A DNA stretch of 64,000 bases from Lucinisca nassula (Eukaryota > Mollusca > Bivalvia > Lucinida > Lucinidae): contig CAUZLF010000711.1 of assembly GCA_963580285.1 (NCBI GenBank), positions 124,001 to 188,000 on the forward strand, written 5' to 3'. A program made the translations under genes and the position numbers. Below, piece by piece: positions 10,206 through 20,968 of this stretch (position 1 is the stretch's first letter; each line of letters begins with the position of its first letter). Under the pieces are notes generated by a model. It searched no databases, had not been told where the DNA came from, and saw only the letters and a list, made by a program, of their open reading frames with translations.

Positions 10206-12304
10206 TAGGGGTGTAACGATGCATCGATAGTTCGATGCATCGCGATAGGGACTACCTCGATAGCAATGCATCGATAGTACTTTGAACTATCGATAACTAT
10301 CGCCAATAGTTCTTTCAACTATCGATAGTTTCGATTTTGTTTTCTTGAACAGACTTTGTAAATATACCTGTACTGTTGTGTAATAACGCAAGTATTTTTG
10401 CTTAGGATATCCATTCAGTTGTGATCAGGACAGACTGATGTGCATGATGATCCGAGTCTTCGATGGTCGCATACGTGTATCATAGTTTTTTGCCGTGTGG
10501 TGAATTTCTCGCGGCGATGAATTTCCCTCTGTCATTTTTGCACGTGCAGTTGAGGCAGTTAGAAATTTTCCCGCGTTTTTCAATAACAACACGTCAACGA
10601 TAGCTTGCTCACGCATTTGTTGCATGCAACTTTTTGAAAACATGACAGTGAAACCTGTCTGACATGTGAAGGCTCAGATCAGCCTGTGCAGTCATATATA
10701 AATGTTTGTTGTTTGTATTAGCTTTGGGTAGTATGACTTCTGGCACCAGCGCCATTTCCCTGTTCAGTTTTGAAGACATTTGCAAGATGCACAAGCTGAT
10801 CTTATGTATGAAGAAATGTTTGTTTTCGCTGTGTGCTGACACATTCACAAAGGTAAATGTATATTAAACGACGGTATAATGCAGTTTAACTTGTTGCATA
10901 TGTGACTCGTTTTGCGTCCGACAAACACGATTGCTAATGAGTATTAGGGCCAGACTGTTAAACCGCCCTTTTGTGCTTGCATTAGAAATGTTTCTCGAGA
11001 AATGCACAGAATGTGCATGCGAGTACATGATAGACTCAGATTAGTCGATAAGACTAGTATGCACAAATACATCAATGACGATGTCATCAGTCGGCGGGCC
11101 GGACCGATTGAGATTGAATTCTTGGGGGAATATTAATGCTGACAAAGTAGAAGTAAAACAAAGTTTTATTTTCCTGTCGTCATTCTGTAGGAAAAAAAAA
11201 CGTGCAGCACGAGGCCTTAGGTCTCTGTCTATCAAGTACTTTCTTAAGGTGATTCCGGATGTTTTGACAGTGGACACTGGACAACCTGGGACAAATTGAC
11301 ATTTTTATTTTTCGTGTGTCTTTCTTATTTTATTTTTGGTTGTCTTTGTATTATGAGCCCAGGTCGATCCCTGTACATATTGCTAAACAAAAACACCGAC
11401 TTGATCATTGCTTTACTTCTAGCTATTGATGGTTGGTTGATTTTAGGTTTAACGTCCCCGTCATCACTGTAAAGGTCATTTTGGAGACGTTGCTTCCAAT
11501 TTTGTGAGACTTTTACCCGACATTGAGATGAAAGTGACATCTCAAGCCCTGTCGCCCAATGAAACAAATAGGGTTTATTAGCATGGACGGTCCGCCTCGC
11601 ACAGTGGTTCCTGGACAGGCTTAGATCCTCTAAGCGGTTTACCAGTACTAGTGTGCGGGCCGGATTCAGCTCTGCGTGGAAGCATCTAGCTTTTGATGCT
11701 AACTTCAAATAAAAAATATGTAAATTCAAGTTTTAATGCAGTTTGTTAGATTCATGTCGCCCTTATAGAGGTGCTAAAATGTCGTGCTGTGATTACGTAA
11801 TACTCTGTAATAAATAATTGGGTTACCTAATTAACTGAATACACAGATTAATTTACCATAAGCGGCAAACATCAAACAATCGAAGACCGATTAGCATGTG
11901 TCAGTTTCCACAAGCAGAACATCTCAAACAATGCAAAGGTATTAAAGGTATGATAACCATCACTTACAAGCATATATACTGGTAGCAGCAAGATATTTTT
12001 AGGCGGTGGGTCCTTCTGCAGGTCGTGGGGATATGTAAAGAGCCGTCTCCCTATTATGTTTTTTTCTGGAATAGCCCCGAGGGAATGAATGCTGATATTG
12101 AAACACACAATAAACATACAATTTCAGGCCATGGCAATTTTCCTAACTCGTTCCGTCACTCTTAGCAATTTTATGTGAGTGATATAACATCTATGAATCA
12201 TTTATAACAGTGCCTGATAGTATCGTGATAGTATGCCGCGATAGTGATAGTATCGTGATAGTAGTTTCCACGATAGTCAAAATTGGCATCGATAGTCAGC
12301 CCTA
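10206..12304. mobile_element. hAT-like non-autonomous element with 8-bp TSD
   Basis: Ends are TAGGGGTGTAACGATGC and GCATCGATAGTCAGCCCTA, an imperfect inverted pair flanked by the 8-bp duplication GGTTTTAC, which fits the hAT superfamily. Both ends carry many subterminal ATCGATAG/CTATCGAT or GATAGTATCGTGATAG motifs (10221-10335 and 12220-12300). The 2.1-kb interior shows no transposase that I recognise. A reverse SINE-like copy lies at 11437-11695. Confidence 0.8.
11437..11695 (-). mobile_element. Rpt-300 SINE-like element, minus orientation
   Basis: Read on the minus strand it contains GGTAAACCGCTTAGAGGATC and GGGCTTGAGATGTCACTTTC, and ends ACGTTAAACC. These are shared with the copies at 28877 and 36217. 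The 134-codon ORF here is a by-product of the repeat. Confidence 0.85.
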
Positions 12305-12312
12305 GGTTTTAC
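12305..12312 (+). repeat. 8-bp target duplication, right copy
   Basis: This is the second copy of GGTTTTAC, matching 10198-10205. Confidence 0.9.
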
Positions 12313-13582
12313 ATAGGCTTATACAGGGAAAATCTTTAAAAATCTTCTTCTCTGAAACCGCAAGGCCCAGATCTTTGATATTTGGTGTGAAGCTTCATCT
12401 ATTAGACCTCTTTCAAGATTGTACAAATTATAGCCCTGGGGCCGAAAATGGTCCCCCTCCCCCTTTGACCCTTTGGTTTTTCATAGGCTTATATAGGGAA
12501 ACCTTTAAAAATCTTCTTCTCTGAAAACCACAATGCCCAGGTCTTTGATATTTGGTATGAAGCTTCACCTAGTGGACTTCTACCAAGATTGTTCAAATTA
12601 TAGCCCTTGGGCCAAAAATTCCCCCGCCCACGGGGCCTTTGGTTTTACCTAAGCTTATGTAGGGGAAATCTTTAAAACTTTTCTTCTCTGAAACCGCAAG
12701 GCTAGGTCATTGATATTTGGTGTGAAGCTTAATCTTATGGACCTCTACCAAGATTGTTCAAATTATAGCCCTGGGGCCAAAAATGTCCCTGCCCCAGGGG
12801 CTTTTGGTTTTACATAGGCTTATATAGGGAAAATCTTTAAAGAAACTTCTTTTCAGAAACCGCAAGGCCAAGGTCTTAGATATTTGGTGTGAAGCTATTT
12901 TTTGGACCTCTATCAAGATTGTTCAAATTATATCCCTAGGAACAAAAATGCCCCCACCCTGGGACCCTTTGGTTTTTCATAGGCTTAATTAGGGAAACTA
13001 ATTAAAATTCTTCGTCTCTGATAACACAAGGCCCTGCTCTATGTTATTTGATATGAAGCTTCAACTAGTAGACCTCTACCAAGATTGTTCAAATTATAGC
13101 CCTGGGGCCAAAAATGCCCCCACCCCTTGGGCCTTTGGTTTTGCATAGGCTTATACAGGGAAAATCTTCTTCTCTGAATCCGCAAGGCCCAGCTCTTTGG
13201 TATTTGGTGTGAAGCTTCATCTAGTGGATCTCTTTCAAGATTGTTCAAATTATAGCCCTGGGGCCAAAAATGCCCCCACTCCGGGACCCTTTGGTTTTTC
13301 ATAGGCTTATATAGGGAAAACCTTTAAAAACCTTCTTGTCTGAAACCAGAAGGCCCAGGTCTTTGATATTTGGTATGAAGCTTCATCTAGTGGACCATTA
13401 CCAAGTCTGTTCAAATTATAGCCCTTGGGCCTAGAATGTACTTGAGACACTAATGCTCAGGTGAGCGATTCAGGGCCCTCTGGGCCCTCTTGTTACATAT
13501 TTTTGCGTGCTGAAAGTGCCCTTTTTCCTGACCAGCACCATGCCCTTTATAGGAGCTGGGGGAAACACTACCAAGGGTGCAT

Positions 13583-13895
13583 CATATTCAGCTCGCCTGA
13601 CCAGAGGTCATTGTGAGCTTTTGTGACCGTGAGAATCCAGCAGCATCTTGCGTAAACTTTTCTTGTTGACACTCTGGAGGCCACAGTTTTTATCCAATCA
13701 TCATGAGACCTAGTCGGAATGAATGTCATGACAATTTCTCGGTCAAGTTCGAATATAGGTCATGTGGGTCAAAAAGAAGGTCAGTAGGTCAAATCATAGA
13801 AAAACCTTGTTAATACTTGAGAGGCTACAGTTTTGGTCCAATCATCCTCAAACCTGCTCATAATGATCATCCTGACAATATCTCTGAAAGACCTC
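13583..13895 (+). mobile_element. Helentron-like family G, left fragment
   Basis: It starts CAGCTCGCCTGACCAGAGG and GTGAGCTTTTGTGACC, then holds diverged units with GGTCAAGTTCGAATATAGG and GTAGGTCAAATCATAG. The same unit reappears at 19113-19210, after the LINE remnant, so the LINE remnant lies inside this repeat. Confidence 0.45.
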
Positions 13896-13961
13896 AACCC
13901 CCCCAGGCCGCAGGACCAGACCAGCTGAAACCCCTTGTCTTACAAAGACTCTGTGACGTAA
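13896..13961 (+). pseudogene. LINE reverse transcriptase pseudogene, fragment 1
   Basis: Translation gives the start of a non-LTR reverse transcriptase fingers region, with AAGPDQLKPLVLQRLCDVI. The reading frame continues exactly at 15501 once the Helentron-like insertion at 13962-15500 is removed. The element is truncated at its 5' side, so neither the endonuclease nor ORF1 is seen. Confidence 0.8.
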
Positions 13962-15500
13962 TTATAGCCCCGCTTTGAAAAAGTGGGGCTATATTGGATA
14001 TGGCTTGTCCGGAATTCCGTCTGTCTGTCTGTCAGTCAGTCTGTCTTTCTGTCTGTCTGTAATATTTGATAGTGGGTACCTTGTTACCGCAACTCCTCTT
14101 ACAGTTCTAGGTCAATCCTTTTGAAACTTTACAGGTGTTTTCATATAGGTTTGAAGATGTGCATATTCTTTTTTCATTATCCTTAAATAATTTTTTTCAC
14201 TTATTTCACCTTTTTTAACTTAGACAATTTTTGAGATCTACTAATGTTAAAATGTTTAGGGAGTAGCTACCTTGTTGCCGCAACTCCTCTTACAGTTCTA
14301 GGTCAATCCTTTTGAAACTTTACAGGTGTTTTCATATAGGTCTGAAGATGTGCATATTTTTTTTTCATTATCCTTAAATAATTTTTTTCACTTATTTCAC
14401 CTTTTTTAACTTAGACAATTTTTGAGATCTACTAATGTTAAAATGTATAGGGAGTAGCTACCTTGTTACCGCAACTCCTCTTACAGTTCTAGGTCAATCC
14501 TTTTGAAACTTTACAGGTGTTTTCATATAGGTCTGAAGATGTGCATATTCTTTTTTCATTATCCTTAAATAATTTTTTTCACTTATTTCACCTTTTTTAA
14601 CTTTAGACAATTTTTGAGATCTACTAATGTTAAAATGTATAGGGAGTAGCTACCTTGTTACCGCAACTCCTCTTACGGTTCTAGGTCAATCCTTTTGAAA
14701 CTTTACAGGTGTTTTTATATAGGTTTGAAGATGTGCATATTCTTTTTTCATTATCCTTAAATAATTTTTTTCACTTATTTCACCTTTTTAAACTTAGACA
14801 ATTTTTGAGATCTACTTATGTTAAAATGTATAGGGAGTAGATAATTTGTTACCGCAACTCCTCTTACAGTTCTAGGTCAATCCTTTTGAAACTTTACAGG
14901 TGTTTTCATATAGGTCTGAAGATGTGCATATTTTTTTTTCATTATCCTTAAATAATTTTTTTCACTTATTTCACCTTTTTTAACTTAGACAATTTTTTAG
15001 ATCTACTAATGTTAAAATGTATAGGGAGTAGCTACCTTGTTACCCCAACTCCTCTTAAATTACAGTTCTAGGTCAATCCTTTTGAAACTTTACAGGTGTT
15101 TTCATATAGGTCTGAATATGTGCATATTCTTTTTTCATTATCCTTAAATAATTTTTTTCACTTATTTCACTTAGACAATTTTTGAGATCTACTAATGTTA
15201 AAATGTATAGGGAGTAGCTACCTTGTGATTGCATCGCCTCTTACAGTTCTAGGTCAATCCTTTTGAAACTTAACAGGTGTTTTCATATAGGTCTGAAGAT
15301 GTGCATGTGGTTTTTTCATTATCCAAAACATATTTTTTAACTTAGACTGTTTTTCAGATCTAATAACGCGAAAAGTCTATAAGGCGTAGGTACCTTGTTA
15401 GGGATTTAACCCTCTCATAAGTCTTTGCCTTTAATTCATGAGTCTTTCTCCTCTGACAGGGCTATAGCGGGGCTATAGTCAGATCCTCTGACAGTTCTAG
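13962..15500 (+). mobile_element. Helentron/HINE-like element B, copy 1
   Basis: The 5' end TTATAGCCCCGCTTTGAAAA folds with GTGGGGCTATA, then comes a GTCTGTCTGTC tract. Near the 3' end GCGGGGCTATA (15467-15477) pairs with the 5' terminus. A hairpin GTCAGA-TCC-TCTGAC follows (15479-15493), then the terminus CTAG (15497-15500) before TT. The insertion splits a LINE ORF cleanly between A and TT without target duplication. Seven units of about 187 bp (roughly 14068-15400) fill the inside. The structure fits a Helentron-derived non-autonomous element. Confidence 0.7.
14068..15400 (+). repeat. Seven-unit, about 187-bp tandem array inside element B
   Basis: Each unit contains GCAACTCCTCTTACAGTTCT, CTTTACAGGTGTTTTCATAT and GAGATCTACTAATG. 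Units are highly alike, except the last, which is diverged. Confidence 0.9.
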
Positions 15501-15665
15501 TTGCACCTATCCTACAGGTCATATTCCAGCAATCCTTAAATACTGGTAGGGTACCTAAAGACTGGATCACTGCATACATCTTTCCCCTTTTCAGAAAAGG
15601 AGATACTAGCCTTGCATCAAATTACAGGTCAATATCACTAACTAGCATCTTATGTAAGGTGCTAG
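15501..15665 (+). pseudogene. LINE reverse transcriptase pseudogene, fragment 2
   Basis: This fragment continues fragment 1 in frame: APILQVIFQQSLNTG, then VPKDWITAYIFPLFRKGD and ASNYRSISLTSILCKVL. This is the typical RT0-RT1 region of Jockey/CR1-type LINEs. It ends at a 14-bp target site where a SINE-like element was inserted, and the ORF resumes at 18149. Confidence 0.85.
15652..15665 (+). repeat. 14-bp target duplication, left copy
   Basis: ATGTAAGGTGCTAG here and ATGTAAAGTGCTAG at 18149-18162 flank the Rpt-300 insertion, with one mismatch. Confidence 0.85.
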
Positions 15666-15848
15666 TGGCCCCCGCCCATAGGGGCTTGAAGAAATATAAG
15701 GGCTGCATAATGCTTCCATGCAGAGCTGAATCCGGCCCGCACACTAGTACTGGTAAACCGCTTAGAGGATCTAAGCCTGTCCAGGAACCGCGGACAGGGC
15801 TTGAGATGTCATTTCATCTCAATCATCATCATCATCATCAACAGATTT

Positions 15849-18000
15849 TTATCCCCCGACCGAATAGGTTCGGGGGATATAGCGATCAGCCTGGCGTCCG
15901 TCCGTCCGTCCGTCCGTAGACGCAACCTTGTGATGGCCCTAACTCCTATACCCTTTGAGATTCATTGATGGTTCTTGGCACAATTGTTCACAAGGCTGAG
16001 TTGGCGTGTCATGCGCAAGAACAAGAACTCTGGATTGCATACTTTTTGAGTTATCTCCCCTTTTAATAAAATAGAATGACTACTTTGTGATGGCCATAAC
16101 TCCAATACCCTTTGAGGTATGTTGATGGTACCTGGCACAGTTGTTCATAAGGCTGAGACGGCGTGTCATGCACAAGAACCACAACTCTGGTTGTCATGGT
16201 TTTTGAGTTATCTCCCCTTCCAATAAAATTGAGTGACTACCTTGTGATGGCCATAACTCCAATACCCTTTAAGATATATTGATGATACCTGACACAGTTG
16301 TTCACAAGGCCGAGACTGTGTGTCATGCACAAGAACCACAACTCTGGGTGCCATGGTTTTTGAGTTATCTCCCCTGACAATATAACCTTGTGATGGCCAT
16401 AACTCCAAAACCTTATAGATCCCCACCCCTAAACCATATATATTATTGTTCCTTATGATAAGACACATTCATTGACACCAACCTGGGGGCCCCCCGGATG
16501 CGCTGGGGACTTGCCCCAGCCCCTCCACTTCATAAAAGGCCCAATATCCTGGAAACCGTACAGATCCCCACCCCTAAACCATATATATTCTTGTTCCTTA
16601 TGATAAGACACATTCAGTTACACTAACCTGGGGGCCCCGGGATACGCCGGGGCCATGCCCCACCCCCTCTACAACATAAAAGGCCATATATCTCAGAAAC
16701 CGTTTAGATCCCCACCCCTAAACCATATATATTTTTGTTCTTTATGATAAGATGCATTCATTGACACCAACCTATGGGCCCCTGGGATGCGCCGGGGCCT
16801 TGCCCCACCCCCTCCACTTCATAAAAGGCCCAATATCTCGGAAACCTTACAGATCCCCACCCCTAAACCATATATATTATTGTTCCTTACAATAAGACAC
16901 ATTCAATGACACCAACCTGGAGGCCCCCGGGGATGAGTCAGGGCCTTGCCCCACCCCCTCCACTTCATAAAAGGCCATATATCTGAGAAACCATTCAGAT
17001 CCTCAACTCAAAACCATATATATTCTTGTTTCTTATGATAAGATGCATTCAGTGATACCAACCTAGGGGTCCCTCGGGATGCGCCAACGTCCCACCCCTC
17101 CACTTCATAAAAGGCAATATATCTCGGCAGCCTTTCAGATCCCCACCCGAAAACCATATATATTTTTGTTTCTTATGATAAGACGCATTCAGTTACACCA
17201 ACCTGGGGTTCCTCTGGGATGTGCCCGGGCCATGTCCTACCCCCTCCACTCCATAAAAGGCCCCAAATTCTCAGAAACCATTCAGATCCCCACCCCTTAT
17301 CCATATATATTCTTGTTCTTTATGATAAGACGCATTCAATGAGTCCAACCTAGGGATCTTCAGGGGTGTGCTGGGGCCATGTCCCACCCTGCCACTTCAT
17401 AAAAGGCGATAAATCTCAGAAACCTATCAGATTCCCACCCCTAAACCATATATACATTCTTGTTTTTAATGATAAAACGCATTCAGAGACACCAACCTGG
17501 GGGTCTCTTGGGATGTGCCCGGGCCATTCCCCATCCCCTCCACTTCATAAAAGGCCCAATATCTCAGAAACCGTTAAGATCCCCGCCCCCCACCCATAAA
17601 CCATATATTTTCTTGTTCCTTATGATAAGATGCATTCAGTGATATCAAATTGGGCTCTGTTGGGTCATCTCCCACCCCTCCACTTCATAAAAGGCCGAAT
17701 ATTTCAGATACAGAGTCCTCATGAAATGGGGGTTCATTTGGGAGACTTTATAATCAATAAATCAAAACCATACATGGCTGCCAGTGGGCAGTGCCTGCCT
17801 GAGCTCTGGTGAGCATCGTGGCCCATGGGCCTCTTGTTTCGTTATCTCCCCTGACACTATAATCTTGTGATGGCCATAACTGCAATTCTTTTGTGATATA
17901 TTGCTGGTTTAATTCTGGTGCACTTTCTATTGGTGAACAATCTTCTGAAGGCCATATTGGCTTTTGGTCGGGGGATTTGCCATCTCTTCCGATGGCTATT
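15849..18000 (+). mobile_element. Helentron/HINE-like element C
   Basis: The 5' end TTATCCCCCGACC forms a hairpin with GGTTCGGGGGATATAG, followed by a GTCCGTCCGTCC tract. Near the 3' end GGTCGGGGGAT (17966-17976) pairs with the 5' terminus and is followed by a hairpin GCCATC-TCTTCC-GATGGC (17979-17996). It is inserted in a T-run of repeat D. Units with TTGTGATGGCCATAACTCC repeat at 15930-16410 and 17860-17930. The exact 3' base is uncertain, as the CTAG terminus is not seen. Confidence 0.55.
16406..17836 (+). repeat. About 165-bp tandem array with Helentron-like 3' tail, inside element C
   Basis: About eight units contain CCCCACCCCTAAACCATATA, CTTATGATAAGACACATTCA and CTCCACTTCATAAAAGGCC. 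The end carries CTGGTGAGC, a GGCCCATGGGCC palindrome and TCTTG before TT, like the 3' end of family A. No matching 5' head is visible, so this looks like a 5'-truncated element inserted in C. Confidence 0.7.
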
Positions 18001-18148
18001 TTTGATTAACTTGCAGGTACAGGGGCAACGTCCACATAAGTGGGCCCCTCAATGTCGGGTAAAAGTCCCACAAAATTGGAAGCAACGTCTCCAAAATGGC
18101 CTTTACAGTGTTGACGGGGATGTTAAACCTCAAATCAAACAAACAAAC

Positions 18149-19112
18149 ATGTAAAGTGCTAGAGCACATCGTCACTACCAATGTGGTTTCTCACATGGAC
18201 CAGTACAACCCGCTGTACGACTTGCAGCATGGTTTCCGAAGCAAACGCTCATGTGAGACCCAGCTTATGACACTAATTGAAGATCTGATGAGGAACTCTT
18301 TGGCAGGTAGCCAAACTGACCTTGTCTTGCCCGAATTTTCAAAAGCATTTGACAAGGTCAGCCATCAGCAACTCCTGCTAAAGCTCCACAACTCATAGCC
18401 TGAAATGGATACAGGCATTTCTCTCTGGCAGAACACAAACAGTTGTTCTTGAAAATGAAAAGTCTGACACAGTGCCTGTGACATCTGGGGTCCCCCAGGG
18501 TTCCGTCTTGGGACCAATACTTTTTCTAATATACTTTAACGATTTACCCGACAATACGAGATCAAAGGTTCGGTCTTTTGCTGATGATACGGCCATCTAC
18601 TTGGCAGTCTCCAGCCTGCAAGATGCTCAGATATTACAGCAGGATCTAGATTACCTTCATGAGTGGGAGTTACGATGACTTATGGAGTTCAGTCCAAGTA
18701 AGTGTGTCGTCATACACGTCACAGTTGCTAGAACCCCTGTCCCAAGTCAATACCTGCTGCATAGCCAGACTCTTGAATCTGTTGGAGGCTCTAAGTATTT
18801 TGGCCTATAGATATAGTGCAATGGAATCGGCTGCCATTCCGAATTGCACTGCTGCCCACTTTCGAGCTTTTCAAAAGGGCAGTGTGTACAGTCAACCATT
18901 CAATGCCATAAATGCCAGTGCGCTGTTTTTATCTTTTAAGTTCCCTGTCAGCTTGCTTTCTGACTTCTAACATTTTAACCATATCTTTTTTTCCACCCTC
19001 AGTAACAATTCTTCTGGAAACTTTTCTTTTATAACTCTCCTACTAACATTGCACAGACACGCACCTGCACGTAATCCCCTCGAGGGGGTGATGCAGTATA
19101 GATATAGATAGA
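18149..19112 (+). pseudogene. LINE reverse transcriptase pseudogene, fragment 3 and 3' end
   Basis: The ORF resumes with KVLEHI and shows QHGFRSKRSCETQL, FSKAFDKVSHQQLLLKL, then after a frameshift near 18396 SGVPQGSVLGPILFLIYFND and the catalytic FADD box. A TGA at 18676 replaces an expected tryptophan (ELR*LMEFSPSKC). The frame then runs to KYFGL before a stop; a deletion follows, and WNRLP with ELFKRAV (about 18822-18885) marks the thumb end. The 3' tail is a short ATAGATAGAT run. The motifs fit the Jockey/CR1 group of non-LTR retrotransposons. It is dead: one frameshift, several stops, a deletion and two large insertions. Confidence 0.85.
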
Positions 19113-19210
19113 TAGATCTTGGTCAGGTTCGAATATATGGGTCATGTCAGGTCAAAGAAGTAGGTCAAATCATAGAATAACCTTGTTAACCCTCTAGAGG
19201 CCACTTTTTA
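19113..19210 (+). mobile_element. Helentron-like family G, right fragment
   Basis: It shares GGTCAGGTTCGAATATAT, GTAGGTCAAATCATAGAAT and ACCTTGTTAA with the sequence at 13735-13835, on the other side of the LINE remnant. Confidence 0.5.
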
Positions 19211-20808
19211 TTATAGCCCCGCTTTGAAAAAGTGGGGCTATATTGGATTTGCCATGTCCTTCTGTCATTCCGTGATTCCGTTAATTTGTGTTGGCTCCAT
19301 AACTTTGTATCTGCTTAACATATTTTCATGAAACTTCACACAAATGTTAAACACCATAAGACAATGTGCAGAGCGAAGGAATTATAACTGTGGATTGCCT
19401 ACTTTTGGAGTTATTGCCCTTTGAACATTTTCCGTAATTCCGTAATTCCGTAATTCCGTAATTCCGTGATTCCGTTAATTTGTGTTGGCTCCATAACTTT
19501 GTATCTGCTTAACATATTTTCATGAAACTTCACACAAATGTTAAACACCATAAGACAATGTGCAGAGCGAAGGAATTATAACTGTGGATTGCCTACTTTT
19601 GGAGTTATTGCCCTTTGAACATTGAAAAATGGCAATTTTAATTGTGTCCACTTCATAACTCGAAAACCGTTTGAGATATTTTTAGGAAACTTCACACAAA
19701 TGTTAAGCACTATGAGACGATGTGCAGAGCACAGGAACCATAACTCTGCATTGCTTATTTTTGGAGTTATTGCCCTTTGAACATTGAAAAATGGCAATTT
19801 TAACAGTGTCCGCTTCATAACTCGAAAACCGTTTGAGATAATTTCATGAAACTTCACACAAATGTTAAGCACTATGAGACAATGTGCAGAGCGCAAGAAC
19901 CATAACTCTGGTTTTCGTATTTTCTGTGTGTCTGTCTGTGTGTCTGTCTGTGTCTGTTAACAATTTTCGTGTCCGCTCCATAACTTTAAAACCCATTCAC
20001 ATATTTTCATGAAACTTCACACAAACATTAAACACCATGAGATGGTGTGCAGAGTGCAGGAACCATAACTCTGGATTGCCTAATTTTTGAGTTATTTCCC
20101 TTTGAATATTGAAAAATATCAATTTTAGCCGTCTTTGCTCGATAACTCAAAAACCGTTTGAGATAATTTTATGAAACTTCACACAAATGTAAAGCACCAT
20201 ATTACGCGTGCAGAGCGCAGGAACCCAAACTCTGGATTGTCTACTTTTTCAGTTATAGGCTTTTGAATATTAAAAAATGGCAATTTTAACTATGTCCGCT
20301 CCATAACCGTTTCTGATATTTTCATGAAACTTCAAATAAATGAAAAGCACCTTGAGATGATGTGCAGAGTGCAGGAACCATAACTCTGGTTTGCCTACTT
20401 TAGGAGTTATTGCCCTTTGAACATTTAAAAAGGCAATTTTGACTGTGTCGGCTGCATAACTCACAAACCATTTGAGATATTTTCATTACACTTCACACAA
20501 GTGTAAAGCACCATGAGACAATGTGCAGAGCGCAGGAACCCTGACTCTGATTTGCCTACTTTAGGAGTTATTACCCTTTGAACATTGAAAAATGGAAGAT
20601 GAAATTTAGTATAAACATGGACATTCTGGTAATGTATCATGCTCATTGAAATGAGGGACAAGGGCTCACAACTCTTAGAGTTTTTCCAGATAATGTAAAA
20701 TTTTCAACAGTTATTTCTTGTTCATAACTGTTTTCTCTGCAGCTTAAATAACTTTCTTCTCTGACAGCGCTGAAGCGGGGCTATAGTCAGATCCTCTGAC
20801 AGCTCTAG
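19211..20808 (+). mobile_element. Helentron/HINE-like element B, copy 2
   Basis: The ends are the same as at 13962: TTATAGCCCCGCTTTGAAAA at the start, then GCGGGGCTATA, GTCAGA-TCC-TCTGAC and CTAG before TT at the end. The left neighbour base is A in both copies. The inside differs: a TTCCGTAA run (19432-19470) and about eight units of about 165 bp with TTCATGAAACTTCACACAAA and GAGTTATTGCCCTTTGAAC. Confidence 0.75.
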
Positions 20809-20892
20809 TTATTTCCTCTGTAGTTAATTACCTCTGTTATTTCCCTATGTTAAAAATAGAAGTAAAACAGTGATCAGTTTGCTTGCAACCTA

Positions 20893-20964
20893 TGTAGTAT
20901 AATGGATTGAGCTTAGGACTCTGATTTAAAGGGTTGTGAGTTCAAACCCCAGTCGAGGAACATT
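20893..20964 (+). mobile_element. tRNA-like SINE head fragment
   Basis: TGTAGTATAATGGATTGAG resembles an A box, and GTGAGTTCAAACCCCAG holds a B box. The spacing fits a tRNA-derived SINE head; acceptor pairing is absent, so a functional tRNA gene is not supported. Confidence 0.4.
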
Positions 20965-20968
20965 TTTT

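Larger units (their letters stand above)
9186..13492 (+). mobile_element. Helentron/HINE-like element A, copy 1 (interrupted)
   Basis: The 5' end is a hairpin, AGCTCACCTG...GTGACAAGGTGAGC. The 3' part holds CAGGTGAGCG (13458-13467), then a hairpin GGGCCC-TCT-GGGCCC (13473-13487) and TCTTG before TT. An asymmetric inverted repeat plus a 3' hairpin, no target duplication and internal tandem units match what is known of Helentron-derived HINEs. About 12 diverged units of about 160-170 bp fill the inside. The array is split at 10206-12304 by a hAT-like insertion. Confidence 0.6.
8432..13570. mobile_element. hAT-like non-autonomous element (interrupted)
   Basis: The ends are inverted: TAGTGTTTCCCC at 8432 and GGGGAAACACTA ending at 13570. 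Such YAGTGTTTCCC-type ends are common in the hAT superfamily. Inside, GCCATGYCCTTTT motifs repeat near both ends (8469-8520, 9140-9185, 13500-13548). The flanking octamers do not match, so a target duplication is not shown. The element is split by the Helentron-like insertion at 9186-13492. No transposase is present. Confidence 0.5.
15666..18148 (+). mobile_element. Rpt-300 SINE-like element, interrupted by repeat D and element C
   Basis: The head (15666-15822) has CCCCCGCCCATAGGGGC, GGTAAACCGCTTAGAGGATC and GAGATGTCATTTCATCTCAA. The tail (about 18035-18148) has TCGGGTAAAAGTCCCACAAA, then GTTAAACCTCAAATCAAAC. In between, repeat D is inserted with an approximate CTCAAT duplication. The whole is flanked by a 14-bp target duplication within a LINE ORF. 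Confidence 0.8.
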
